Origin: AB-629-J13 sp964518835 | Lineage (GTDB): Bacteria; Fidelibacterota; Marinisomatia; Marinisomatales; AB-629-J13 | DNA length: 64,000 bases | NCBI GenBank assembly: GCA_964518835.1 | Contig: CAZFKU010000002.1 | Span: 1-64,000, forward strand | Reading direction: 5' to 3' | In this document: in pieces, positions 44,395-53,025 of the stretch | How the letters are laid out: every line of letters starts with the position of its first letter | Numbering within the stretch: the first letter of the stretch is position 1 | Program-made: the position numbers and the translations under genes | The notes under the pieces: model-generated | The model's input: the letters and a program-made list of their open reading frames with translations, nothing else | Database searches by the model: none | What the model was told of the DNA's origin: nothing

Positions 44395-45405
44395 TTGTCA
44401 ACGCTGGAGCAACTGGCAGAATTGGTCGGAGGAAAACCAATTGGTCAATCTGACTTGGATATATCCGGTGTCTCCGAAATACAAGACGGAAAATCGGGGA
44501 CCATATCTTTTTTAGCAAATCCTAAATATAAACAATATTTGGAATCAACGATGGCATCAGCAGTCATTGTTTCAGACGCCTCATCCCTGAACGGAAAAAA
44601 CGGGATCGTTGTTCAAAACCCCCAGCTTGCATTCTCAAGGATAATAGATGAATTTCGTCCTATTCTGAAACTTCAAAAGGGAATTCATGCCACTGTTGAT
44701 ATTGATTCATCCGCTATTTTAGGTGATGAAGTTTCTGTGGGTGCCCATTCAGTGATAGAGGCAAATGCAGAAATTGGAGACGGAACCAGAATTGGAGCTA
44801 ATTCCGTCATTGGATGTAATACTGTTATTGGAAAAGATTGCAGTATTCATTCCCGTGTCACACTATATCATGATTGTACTATCGGAGATCGTGTTGTTAT
44901 TTTCAGCGGGAGCGTTATAGGGAGTGACGGATTTGGGTTTGTCACTGAAAACAACATTCATCATAAGATTCCTCAAATCGGGAAAGTGGTTATTGGAAGT
45001 GATGTGGAAATAGGTGCAAATTGCACGATAGACCGAGCTACTATAGGAGCAACAATCATAGGAAATATGACTAAAATGGATAATCTTATTCATATCGCTC
45101 ATAATGTTAAGATAGGTACAGGATGCCTCTTAGCTGCAGGAGTAGCAATTGCTGGCAGTGTGACCGTTGAAGATTTTTGTATTTTCGCAGGACAATCGGG
45201 AATTGTACCTCATGTTTCTATCGGTTCTAAATCTATCATTGCAGCCCAATCCGGTGTCACAAAATCTTTAAAAGGCGGAGAGATATATTCTGGAATGCCA
45301 GCAAGAAAAATTCGTGAACAGCATCAAAAAGATGCGATTTTATCCTCGGTATCCAATTTAAAAAAACGTATAGAAAACTTAGAAAAAATTTATTCTGAAA
45401 AGTGA
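44395..45405 (+). CDS. lpxD: UDP-3-O-acylglucosamine N-acyltransferase
   Basis: Adds the amide-linked 3-hydroxyacyl chain in lipid A synthesis. It is 336 residues. The N-terminal uridine-binding domain (1-100, with GTISFLANPKY) is followed by a left-handed hexapeptide-repeat helix (about 105-300) of many [IV]G-x4 repeats, with the catalytic-His segment around GFGFVTENNIHHKIPQIG and DNLIHIAHNVKIG, and a C-terminal helix. The start is TTG 44395, 8 bases after the Skp-like stop. It overlaps lpxC by 4 bases (GTGA). It works as a cytoplasmic trimer. Confidence 0.95.
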   Translation: MSTLEQLAELVGGKPIGQSDLDISGVSEIQDGKSGTISFLANPKYKQYLESTMASAVIVSDASSLNGKNGIVVQNPQLAFSRIIDEFRPILKLQKGIHATVDIDSSAILGDEVSVGAHSVIEANAEIGDGTRIGANSVIGCNTVIGKDCSIHSRVTLYHDCTIGDRVVIFSGSVIGSDGFGFVTENNIHHKIPQIGKVVIGSDVEIGANCTIDRATIGATIIGNMTKMDNLIHIAHNVKIGTGCLLAAGVAIAGSVTVEDFCIFAGQSGIVPHVSIGSKSIIAAQSGVTKSLKGGEIYSGMPARKIREQHQKDAILSSVSNLKKRIENLEKIYSEK

Positions 45406-46337
45406 ACACCCCTCATAGGTTTCAGCGCACCATTTCCACACCGGTATCTTGTACCGGTATCGGATTGCATACCGGACTTGAAAGTACAATTATATTTAAA
45501 CCAGCTCCTGAGGATTATGGCGTTCATTTTGTAAGAAAGGATGTTGATAACTGCCCTGCGATCATGGCAGACATTGACCATGTTGTGGATATTTCAAGGG
45601 GGACAACTATTGAACAGAGCGGTGTAAAGATTTTTACAGTTGAACATGCACTGGCTGCAGTTTCAGGTTTACGGATTGACAATGTATTAATTGAATTGAC
45701 TGCTAAAGAGCCTCCCGTTATGGATGGCAGTTCTAAAGATTTTGTTGAAGCATTGCAAAAATCAGGAATTGTAGAACAGAAAAAACCACGAAAAGTATTG
45801 GAAATATCTGAGCCGGTTGCTTATTCAGATCCCGAAAAGGGCGTGGATATTCACGTTGTACCTTCTGACAGATTTCGAGTAACCTTTATGATAGATTATA
45901 AACTACCTTCATTAGGGTCACAATATACTGCTGTTTACAATATGCAGGAGGATTTTGCACGGGAACTTGCACCTGCAAGGACATTCTGCTTTTTAAGTGA
46001 GATTGAAGAACTGAGAGAAATCGGATTGATTAAAGGAGGTGCACTGGACAATGCCGTGGTCATAGTAGATAAGGAAATCAATGATTCTGAAGTCAACAGA
46101 CTCCGGTCACTTTTTGGAATTGAAGAAGACATAATCATGGGTGCAAACGGAATTTTAAATGGAAAAAAATTGAGATATAAAAATGAACCTGTTCGCCATA
46201 AAACCTTGGATTTGATAGGAGATATGGCTTTACTCGGTGTTCCCATAAAAGGACATGTAACAGCTGCAAGAAGTGGTCATGCAAGCAATGTGGAATTTGT
46301 GAAAATGATTCGCAACCTATACACAGATTTTTTTTAA
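45402..46337 (+). CDS. lpxC: UDP-3-O-acyl-N-acetylglucosamine deacetylase
   Basis: A zinc enzyme performing the committed step of lipid A synthesis. It is 311 residues, starting at GTG 45402. Zinc ligands: H82 in IFTVEHALAA, and the HKTLDLIGDMAL segment (about 264-275) with His and Asp; H in AARSGHASNVEF is the catalytic base. There is no FabZ extension; in most Bacteroidota lpxC and fabZ are one fused gene, while here fabZ is separate 9 bases later. It is cytoplasmic. Confidence 0.95.
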   Translation: MNTPHRFQRTISTPVSCTGIGLHTGLESTIIFKPAPEDYGVHFVRKDVDNCPAIMADIDHVVDISRGTTIEQSGVKIFTVEHALAAVSGLRIDNVLIELTAKEPPVMDGSSKDFVEALQKSGIVEQKKPRKVLEISEPVAYSDPEKGVDIHVVPSDRFRVTFMIDYKLPSLGSQYTAVYNMQEDFARELAPARTFCFLSEIEELREIGLIKGGALDNAVVIVDKEINDSEVNRLRSLFGIEEDIIMGANGILNGKKLRYKNEPVRHKTLDLIGDMALLGVPIKGHVTAARSGHASNVEFVKMIRNLYTDFF

Positions 46338-46346
46338 AAACAGCTT

Positions 46347-46793
46347 ATGCCAAAACCTTCATTTTTAATAGAGGACATATTAAAGATTGTCCCCCACCGC
46401 TACCCATTCATACTTATTGACCGTATTTTAAGTTTTGATTCAGGGAATTCATTAACTGCAATTAAAAATGTCACCATAAATGAACATTATTTTCAAGGTC
46501 ATTTTCCCAATCAGCCGCTGATGCCGGGGGTGTTGATTCTGGAAGCTATGGCACAGGCAGGAGCATTTCTGGTACTGAATACCGTTGATGATCCACTGAA
46601 AAAGAATATGTTTTTTACGGGAGTTTCAGACTCCAAATTTCGTGCCCCGGTTACTCCGGGGGATCAACTACGCCTGGAAATGGAATTGGTAAAGATGAAA
46701 CTGTCAGCCGTTCAGTTGAAGGGAGAAGGGTATGTGGAAGATAAATTAGTTGCCCAAGCTCGCATAATGGCTAATATAGTTGATCGAGTATAA
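46347..46793 (+). CDS. fabZ: 3-hydroxyacyl-ACP dehydratase FabZ
   Basis: A 148-residue hot-dog-fold dehydratase of fatty-acid synthesis, competing with LpxA for 3-hydroxyacyl-ACP. The motif NEHYFQGHFPNQPLMPGV holds the catalytic His (in GHFP), and the Glu is in ILEAMAQAGA. It ends MANIVDRV. It lies between lpxC and lpxA, the standard order, and its stop is directly followed by the GGGAGAGG ribosome site of lpxA. Confidence 0.96.
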   Translation: MPKPSFLIEDILKIVPHRYPFILIDRILSFDSGNSLTAIKNVTINEHYFQGHFPNQPLMPGVLILEAMAQAGAFLVLNTVDDPLKKNMFFTGVSDSKFRAPVTPGDQLRLEMELVKMKLSAVQLKGEGYVEDKLVAQARIMANIVDRV

Positions 46794-46805
46794 GGGAGAG
46801 GTCCA

Positions 46806-47579
46806 ATTTCCACCTTCATTCATCCTACAGCTATTGTACATAATGAAGCTGAATTAGGGGAAAATGTTCATATAGGACCTTTTGTATGTATCGAAAACAA
46901 GGTGACGATTGGGAATGGGACAAGTATTGCAAACTTTGCAGTGGTAAAATCCGGTACAAATATTGGAGAAAACTGCAGGATTTTTCAAGGGTCTGTAATC
47001 GGAGAAATACCGCAGGATTTAAAGTTTGATGGTGAAGAAACAACAACCCTGATTGGGAATAATACAACCATTCGGGAATTTGTAACGATAAACAGAGGAA
47101 CAGCAGCTCTAGGATATACAAAAGTTGGAGAAAATGCTTTGTTGATGGCTTACATTCATATTGCACATGATTGTATTGTGGGAGATAATGTCATCATGGC
47201 AAATATGGCAACTTTGGGAGGTCATGTTGAGATTGACAATTGGGCATTTTTGGGGGGCGGAGTCATGGTTCATCAATTTTGTAAAGTGGGAGAACACGCA
47301 TGTATAGGTGCGGGTTTTAGAGCGGTGCAGGATGTCCCACCATTTATATTGGCATCAGGTGAGCCAATTAAATATTGCGGTTTAAACAATGTTGGATTAA
47401 AAAGGAGAGGGTTTCGATCTGAAGACCGGAAGGTTATGAAGCAGATATATACATTATATTTTCGCTCCAACTTTCCCAGAAGGAAAGCACTGGATGAAAT
47501 CAAAGACAAGTTTTCCAAACGTCCTGTAGCTAAAGTGATTGTAAACTTTATTGAAAACAGCACCCGCGGTATTATTTAA
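46806..47579 (+). CDS. lpxA: UDP-N-acetylglucosamine acyltransferase LpxA, apparent AUU start
   Basis: First acyltransferase of lipid A synthesis. The reading frame has homology from FIHPTAIVHNEAELGENVHIGPF onward, but between the in-frame fabZ stop (46791-46793) and GTG 46902 there is no ATG, GTG or TTG. GTG 46902 encodes the conserved V of VTIGNG, so it cannot be the start. ATT at 46806 sits 4 bases after the GGGAGAGG site (46794-46801) and gives 257 residues, the family length. Hexapeptide repeats, the catalytic MAYIHIAHDC, HQFCKVGEHACIGAG, GLKRRGF and the end NSTRGII are all present. A sequencing error turning ATG into ATT is the alternative. Confidence 0.88.
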   Translation: MSTFIHPTAIVHNEAELGENVHIGPFVCIENKVTIGNGTSIANFAVVKSGTNIGENCRIFQGSVIGEIPQDLKFDGEETTTLIGNNTTIREFVTINRGTAALGYTKVGENALLMAYIHIAHDCIVGDNVIMANMATLGGHVEIDNWAFLGGGVMVHQFCKVGEHACIGAGFRAVQDVPPFILASGEPIKYCGLNNVGLKRRGFRSEDRKVMKQIYTLYFRSNFPRRKALDEIKDKFSKRPVAKVIVNFIENSTRGII

Positions 47580-47635
47580 ATCAGTAATTTTTGAAAAAGG
47601 TATTTTTTAGAACTTGATATCCTTTAAGACTTTCT

Positions 47636-47668
47636 TTTCATAATACACCAAAAATCTAAGTATATTTG
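47636..47668 (+). promoter_or_regulatory. Candidate promoter upstream of the unknown outer-membrane protein
   Basis: TTTC (47636-47639), 21 bases, TATATTTG (47661-47668), an exact TAnnTTTG box. It ends 7 bases before ATG 47676. The -33 element is imperfect. Confidence 0.4.
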
Positions 47669-47675
47669 AAATTCA

Positions 47676-48413
47676 ATGGCACTGACCGTATCCATCCATA
47701 ATAAAATCAACATCCTGAAGAAATGGACAGTTTTTCTTATGTTTTTTAATTTTGGAATTTCCCAATGGGCTGCTTTTGATATTCAACAGGAAGCATATTC
47801 CTCTGTGGATTTAAGAACATTTATAGAAAGCACAACTTTTGGATTATCAGCAAACCCAGCATATATGCTCTCTTCTGAAAAAAGAGTGAATGTTGGAATG
47901 GGATTTTCCAGAAACATATTGCTCCATTCCAACAGGTATCAGAACCAATTTTCCGGATGGTTTCCAAAATTTTCTGTGGATGTTTTTATAACGAATAACC
48001 TGTATCTTATAGGACGCCTAAGCCAGTTTTATTCTAATGAAGATATTATCCAATTTCACAATTACGGATTCGCATTAACATCTGGAGAAGATGATTCTTA
48101 TCCATGGCAGAGCTCTGTTGTATTTTGTAATTTGGCGGGACCTCGAGATTTTGCATTAAGGTCGGTATCTTTAAAAATGATAACACGGATACAGATGATT
48201 GGTCACCAAGTTCAGATGGGGATTGGGAAAGAAATGTATTCAACAACATTTTACATTAATGATGTTAATTTTCCATCCAAAATGAAAGGAGAAATAAATT
48301 ATCTCTTGCTGGGAATGCAGTTTGAAAGAAACTTATTCCGGATTATGCCACAAATCCGGTTACATCCAAGGTTAATTGGAACATCCGTTAGGATGACTTG
48401 GGGTATAGGCTGA
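47676..48413 (+). CDS. Predicted outer-membrane/envelope protein of unknown function
   Basis: A 245-residue protein with a signal sequence (KKWTVFLMFFNFGISQWAAF, about 15-34). The mature part begins VDLRTFIESTTFGLSANPAYML, a pattern similar to the N-terminus of FCB barrel proteins of the PorV/UPF0164 kind ('xNPAxL'), followed by amphipathic strands (FPKFSVDVFITNNLYLIGRL, VNVGMGFSRNILL). The C-terminal strand VRMTWGIG closes the frame. A family name is not recalled. It is the only unknown in the lpx-dxr-rseP run and lies 3 bases before dxr. Confidence 0.6.
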   Translation: MALTVSIHNKINILKKWTVFLMFFNFGISQWAAFDIQQEAYSSVDLRTFIESTTFGLSANPAYMLSSEKRVNVGMGFSRNILLHSNRYQNQFSGWFPKFSVDVFITNNLYLIGRLSQFYSNEDIIQFHNYGFALTSGEDDSYPWQSSVVFCNLAGPRDFALRSVSLKMITRIQMIGHQVQMGIGKEMYSTTFYINDVNFPSKMKGEINYLLLGMQFERNLFRIMPQIRLHPRLIGTSVRMTWGIG

Positions 48414-48416
48414 AAC

Positions 48417-49559
48417 ATGAAGAAGCTTTCCATTTTAGGATCAACGGGATCAATAGGTGTCAATACCTTAAATGTAATAAGAAAACTGGATGAGGATTTT
48501 ACAATTAAATACCTTACGGCTAATTCGAATACTGAATTATTAATAGAACAAGCAATAGAGTTTCATCCTGAAACTGTGGTTATTGTGAATAAAGAAAAAG
48601 CTAAAACAGTGCAGGTAGCTTTAGAGAAATTAGGTACAGATGTTATGACAGGAAGAGAAGGACTTTTAGAATGTGCAGCAGATCCGGATGTGGATATTCT
48701 GTTAAATGGACTGGTGGGTTCATCGGGAATGGAACCTACATTTCAGGCAGTAAAGTCCGGAGTAGATGTTGCATTATCTAACAAAGAAAGCCTTGTTATG
48801 GCAGGGGATTTGATCAACCGTGAAAAGGAATCCACCGGTGCTACAATTTTTCCCGTTGACAGTGAACACTCAGCAATTTGGCAGTGTCTCTCTGGTGAAT
48901 CAATGGATGATGTGCGAAAGATAATTCTGACGGGAAGCGGAGGACCGTTCCGAACCAGAGCCGCAGATTCGTTTTATGAAATTACACCTGAAGAAGCTCT
49001 GAATCATCCTAACTGGGACATGGGTAATAAAATCACAATTGATTCAGCCACAATGATGAATAAGGGTCTGGAGATTATTGAAACTCATTGGCTATTTGAT
49101 ATGGAACTAGATGCAATTGATATCGTAGTACACCCTCAGTCCATCATCCACTCAATGGTAGAATTCAAAGATCGATCTGTAAAAGCACAATTGGGAATTC
49201 CTGATATGAAAATCCCTATCCAGTATGCATTGACTTATCCAAGGCATTCCAATTCAGAATGGGAATCCCTTGACCTTGCCGCAATTGGCTCTCTGTCTTT
49301 TGAACCACCGGATTTGGAAAAATTTCCTTGTATAAAGCTAGCTTATGATGCACTAAAAACAGGAGGATCTACCCCTGCTGTATTGAATGTAGTAAATGAG
49401 TATGCTGTTTATAGGTTTTTAAAGGATGAAATTCGATTTACAGATATTTCCAAAATGATTGAAAAGGCTTGTGAACAGCATGATTGGGTAGAGTCTCCTG
49501 ATTTTGAATCCCTTTCTGATTTGGAATCATGGTCGATAGAGTTTGTAAATTCATATTAG
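48417..49559 (+). CDS. dxr: 1-deoxy-D-xylulose 5-phosphate reductoisomerase
   Basis: Second enzyme of the MEP isoprenoid pathway (DXP to MEP with NADPH). It is 380 residues. The NADPH loop LGSTGSIGVNTLNV starts at residue 6, then LSNKESLVMAG, the metal and substrate motif PVDSEHSAIWQCL (about 144-156), TIDSATMMNKGLEIIE, and the DIVVHPQSIIHSMVEF segment. It supplies precursor for UppS encoded upstream in the same run. Only 3 bases separate it from the unknown outer-membrane protein gene. Confidence 0.96.
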   Translation: MKKLSILGSTGSIGVNTLNVIRKLDEDFTIKYLTANSNTELLIEQAIEFHPETVVIVNKEKAKTVQVALEKLGTDVMTGREGLLECAADPDVDILLNGLVGSSGMEPTFQAVKSGVDVALSNKESLVMAGDLINREKESTGATIFPVDSEHSAIWQCLSGESMDDVRKIILTGSGGPFRTRAADSFYEITPEEALNHPNWDMGNKITIDSATMMNKGLEIIETHWLFDMELDAIDIVVHPQSIIHSMVEFKDRSVKAQLGIPDMKIPIQYALTYPRHSNSEWESLDLAAIGSLSFEPPDLEKFPCIKLAYDALKTGGSTPAVLNVVNEYAVYRFLKDEIRFTDISKMIEKACEQHDWVESPDFESLSDLESWSIEFVNSY

Positions 49560-49593
49560 CTATGGTTTATTATTAGGTATTTGGTAAAATAAT

Positions 49594-50805
49594 ATGACTA
49601 CCCTTTGGGCTACAATAATTGTAATTGGTGTTTTAGTTTTTGTCCATGAACTGGGGCACTACCTTGCGGCACGTTCTGTTGGAGTTCGAGTAGAACGGTT
49701 CTCAGTTGGTTTTCCCCCAAGATTTATTACATTCACTTCAATTAGCGGAGGTTGGTTAATTCAACTGTATTTCTTTTATTTTTCCTCTGGAAAAAAATTA
49801 AAATGGCAGGTTGTCTGGAAGAAAAAAGTTTTAATGCCTGAAAAAACAGGTACCGGTACAGAATACTGTATAGCATTAATTCCTCTGGGAGGCTATGTAA
49901 AGATGGCAGGAATTATTGATGAAAGCATGGACACAACCATCACACATGAGCCTGATGAATTTATGAGCAAATCATTTTTATCCCAGGTATTTGTCATGAG
50001 TGCCGGGGTTATCATGAATATTCTTCTGGCGTTCATTATTTATACAGGGCTTTCCTTTCATTTTGGGAAACCGGTTGAAAATCCGCCCACAGTTGTGTCC
50101 CAACTGGTGGACGAAATGCCTGCAAAAGAAGCGGGGATTTTGCCCGGAGATAAAATAATTTCAGTAAATGGAGAATCAGTTGAGAATTGGAAAGACATGG
50201 TACAACACATCCACAGTCTTCCCGAAGAACAAATAGGATTGGAAATAAACCGTGATGGTAATTTGATTACGAAACGATTTAAAACAACATCAACAGTTAT
50301 TCAAACTGTGTCAGGAATGGATACAGTCGGTTTTATAGGTATTGGTCCTGCAATTCAATTTTATGATTTTTTCTTGCGATTATATTACATATCGGATATT
50401 GATATAAATATTTTTCAGGCATCCCTTTCAGGAATTAATTCTACAATGAGTGGATTTGGGCTCATAGTCATGTCAATTAAAATGTTAATATCAAGAGAAG
50501 CTTCCATAAAAGAATTGGGGGGACCGATCATGATTGCCCAGTTAGCAGGAGAGACAGCCAAAGCCGGATTGCCTTCATTATTATCTTTCATGGCACTGAT
50601 CAGTATTAACCTGGCGTTTTTAAATATCCTTCCCATCCCCGGATTGGATGGTGGGCATATTTTTATTACAGTTATTCAGGCAATTATTCGTAAACCATTA
50701 AGTATAAAAACACGAATGATCTTTCAGCAAATCGGTATGGCAATCCTTTTATTGCTCATGATTACTGTTCTATACAATGATATCGGTCGGCTGTTCACAA
50801 ACTAA
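49594..50805 (+). CDS. rseP: Site-2 protease RseP
   Basis: An intramembrane zinc protease of 403 residues. The metal site HELGH is at 18-22 in helix 1, and the third ligand is in the C-terminal helix motif NILPIPGLDGGH (about 350). A PDZ domain lies near 155-230 (VVSQLVDEMPAKEAGILPGDKIISVNG, read in parts). It takes part in envelope-stress signalling by cutting anti-sigma factors and clears signal peptides. It follows dxr by 34 bases, a common order. The last 11 bases overlap the end of the convergent DUF3108 gene. Confidence 0.94.
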   Translation: MTTLWATIIVIGVLVFVHELGHYLAARSVGVRVERFSVGFPPRFITFTSISGGWLIQLYFFYFSSGKKLKWQVVWKKKVLMPEKTGTGTEYCIALIPLGGYVKMAGIIDESMDTTITHEPDEFMSKSFLSQVFVMSAGVIMNILLAFIIYTGLSFHFGKPVENPPTVVSQLVDEMPAKEAGILPGDKIISVNGESVENWKDMVQHIHSLPEEQIGLEINRDGNLITKRFKTTSTVIQTVSGMDTVGFIGIGPAIQFYDFFLRLYYISDIDINIFQASLSGINSTMSGFGLIVMSIKMLISREASIKELGGPIMIAQLAGETAKAGLPSLLSFMALISINLAFLNILPIPGLDGGHIFITVIQAIIRKPLSIKTRMIFQQIGMAILLLLMITVLYNDIGRLFTN

Positions 50806-51526
50806 ATGATGTCAGTTTTAAGTTCATTGTTCCATATTTAAGTTTTACCAATATCTGTACCGGAATTCTGCGGAGGTCCTCACTGAACCAAATGGTCATA
50901 TCTCCTTCATTCCTGAGAAGTGTTTTTCCATCTTTAAATGGTTTAATCACGAGACACTTAAATATTCCCGCAGGAACGGTTATGGATTCAACCTTATCTA
51001 CATACAGCTGAAAATTCGTAAACGAATTGTTATCAAATGTAACCATTTTTAGGGTTTCCTCCAGAACCAGGGGAATGGTTCTTAAATAGTAAAACAGCGA
51101 ATAAGGATCAAAAACAATTTCGGATATATGTATTGAATCATTATTCACAACAGCAAGTGAATCACCGTAAAAAAGTTCTGTTTGAGAATTTTTTCTATAG
51201 TTTCCCTGTCTGATTGACTTTACCTGTCGATGAACAAATAATCCCTCAATATCAATCCATGAATCCACCCTGTCCCTTATTTTAAACAATCTGTCTGCGA
51301 ATGATCCTGTCCGGGCTGAGTATTGAATGTGAAATGATGGAATGTTATTCACTGTGTCCAAAGAAACGATTTTTAATGCCGCTGTCCCGGCGGGAATAAA
51401 ATTAAATTTAGCTGTGTAATTAAGAGTTTCACCAACCCTGAAAGGAAAATCATTTCCATAAATTCCACAGGAAAAGCAAAGTGAAAACAAAATGAAGGGA
51501 ATTCTAAACTTTGATTGATGAATCAT
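50795..51526 (-). CDS. DUF3108 periplasmic protein
   Basis: A 243-residue exported protein: signal peptide (IPFILFSLCFSCGIYG, about 9-24), then PFRVGETLNYTAKFNFIPAG, the standard DUF3108 opening, and matching later parts (FDPYSLFYYLRTIPL, VPAGIFKCLVIKP, MTIWFSEDLRRIPVQILVKLKYGTM). All beta, probably lipocalin- or LolA-like, and possibly binding a lipid. The whole family lacks an established function. It overlaps tsaC by 4 bases upstream and ends inside rseP. Confidence 0.85.
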   Translation of the reverse strand: MIHQSKFRIPFILFSLCFSCGIYGNDFPFRVGETLNYTAKFNFIPAGTAALKIVSLDTVNNIPSFHIQYSARTGSFADRLFKIRDRVDSWIDIEGLFVHRQVKSIRQGNYRKNSQTELFYGDSLAVVNNDSIHISEIVFDPYSLFYYLRTIPLVLEETLKMVTFDNNSFTNFQLYVDKVESITVPAGIFKCLVIKPFKDGKTLLRNEGDMTIWFSEDLRRIPVQILVKLKYGTMNLKLTSFSL

Positions 51527-52095
51527 CTGATTATTTTTAATGTTTTATCCATAAGTTTATAAATTCTGGACCCTTTTGAATCAGGAAGTTGTCCTTCATC
51601 TACCAGTAAATCGATTTGATTTCCAAATTGTTTCATAATTTCGTTTGCATCATTTAAAGGGATTTTTCCTGTTCGATTTACGCTGGTGGTTGTAATGGGG
51701 TAATTTAATGTTTGAACAAGGTTTTTTCCAAAAGGATGATTCGGAATACGAATTCCCACAGAACAATCCGTACCAAAAATTTCTGAGCAAAGTGCTCTCC
51801 TTTTAGCTGGGACGATTATGGTGTTTGCACCTCCAAGTTTTTGTGATAAAATATTCTCTTCTTCCCCTGATAATTCAGATATTTTAAATGCCATGTTCAT
51901 GTCGCTGACCAAAACACTCATGGGACCCTTACGGTTTTTAATTTTATTTATTTTTTCGATAACGTTGCTATTGGAAGCATCTCCCCCAAATCCGTATAAA
52001 GTGTCGGTAGGATAAACTATGATGCCGCCAGATTTAATTATTTTAATTGCAGAGGACATTGCCTCTGGAGATTGAGATGAAATGCGAAGACTCAT
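51523..52095 (-). CDS. Threonylcarbamoyl-AMP synthase (Sua5/YrdC/YciO family)
   Basis: A 190-residue YrdC-fold enzyme making threonylcarbamoyl-AMP for the t6A37 base of ANN-decoding tRNAs. The signature GGIIVYPTDTLYGFGGDASN is at about 23-42, and KINKIKNRKGPMSVLVSD and SVGIRIPNHPF follow; the positive cleft Lys/Arg are present (KxR near 51-55). It could be TsaC or the related YciO, and the short form without a Sua5 domain fits either. It lies between lpxL-like and DUF3108 genes with 1- and 4-base overlaps. Confidence 0.85.
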   Translation of the reverse strand: MSLRISSQSPEAMSSAIKIIKSGGIIVYPTDTLYGFGGDASNSNVIEKINKIKNRKGPMSVLVSDMNMAFKISELSGEEENILSQKLGGANTIIVPAKRRALCSEIFGTDCSVGIRIPNHPFGKNLVQTLNYPITTTSVNRTGKIPLNDANEIMKQFGNQIDLLVDEGQLPDSKGSRIYKLMDKTLKIIR

Positions 52096-52955
52096 TAATT
52101 AGGCGGTGGTGTTTTCCAGCGGTTGTGCCACCAGAAATACTGTTCCGGGTGGATACGAATTTCATTTTCTAACAATTGGGTGTACGCTTGAGTGAAAGTT
52201 TTGGTATTTTTCAGTGAGTTTTTGGGGATATCAGAAAATTTAATCAGGAATTTGTTATGTCCTTCTTTACTGCAGACTCCAAACACAGGAATGGATCCTT
52301 TCCGTTGAAAAAACCGGGCAGCCCCCTTTGGTGTTGATGAAAGGATATTAAAGAATCGAACAAACACACCCCTTCCTTTTGCGTCTTGGTCACTTACTAA
52401 ACCTAAAATTTCCCCTCTATCCAGGACATTATTCATTTTATTCATAGAGTCATACCTGAACACATGTTTTATCCCACTCCACTCCCTTTTTTTTGTGAAA
52501 AATTGATGAGCCCCTTTGTTTTTTTGTATATGAGCTACACCGGTCATTGGATAATTCTGTTTCCCAAACCAAGCAACAATACATTCCCAGAATCCAAAAT
52601 GTCCTGAGATATACAATACACCTTTTTTTTTCCTTATGGCTTTATCCACCACACTTTTATTTTGAACTTCTATATTTGTTTGTTCAAAAGATTCAGGAAA
52701 TCCAAGAAAAAATAGGAACTGTTCCAAAACGAAAGCATAACATTTTTTTAATAAAAGTATTTTCCATTTCAATGATTTTTCCGGAAATGCTTTGCTTATA
52801 TTTTTTAATGCCATTGATTTCCTGACAGGAATATAATGGAAAGCAAATCCTCCTATTTTTTGTGCCCAGATAATCCTTTCAGATGGATTCATTCTACGGG
52901 CTATGTAGCTCAGGAAATGAAGAAGGGAAAAAATTATTCGTTCATTTAGTTTCAT
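52095..52955 (-). CDS. Lipid A late acyltransferase (LpxL/HtrB family)
   Basis: A 286-residue acyltransferase moving a secondary acyl chain onto lipid A precursor at the inner membrane. The HX4E catalytic motif is HFGFWE (about 118-123), with a membrane-anchoring N-terminus and a downstream SDQDAKGRGVFVRFF block and HPEQYFWWHNRWKTPP end, all typical. LpxL and LpxM cannot be told apart here. It is the only late acyltransferase gene in the window. It overlaps the tsaC-like gene by one base, and a divergent interval of 70 bases separates it from nfeD. Confidence 0.9.
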   Translation of the reverse strand: MKLNERIIFSLLHFLSYIARRMNPSERIIWAQKIGGFAFHYIPVRKSMALKNISKAFPEKSLKWKILLLKKCYAFVLEQFLFFLGFPESFEQTNIEVQNKSVVDKAIRKKKGVLYISGHFGFWECIVAWFGKQNYPMTGVAHIQKNKGAHQFFTKKREWSGIKHVFRYDSMNKMNNVLDRGEILGLVSDQDAKGRGVFVRFFNILSSTPKGAARFFQRKGSIPVFGVCSKEGHNKFLIKFSDIPKNSLKNTKTFTQAYTQLLENEIRIHPEQYFWWHNRWKTPPPN

Positions 52956-53025
52956 TGTGGTGTCGTAATTTGTTAGAATCTAAGGTAAATTCTTACATTG
53001 TAAAATTTCTTTTAAGAATGACTTT

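Noticed and set aside
46902..47579. lpxA starting at GTG 46902
   Set aside because: The GTG encodes a conserved internal Val, and 32 codons of clear LpxA sequence precede it.
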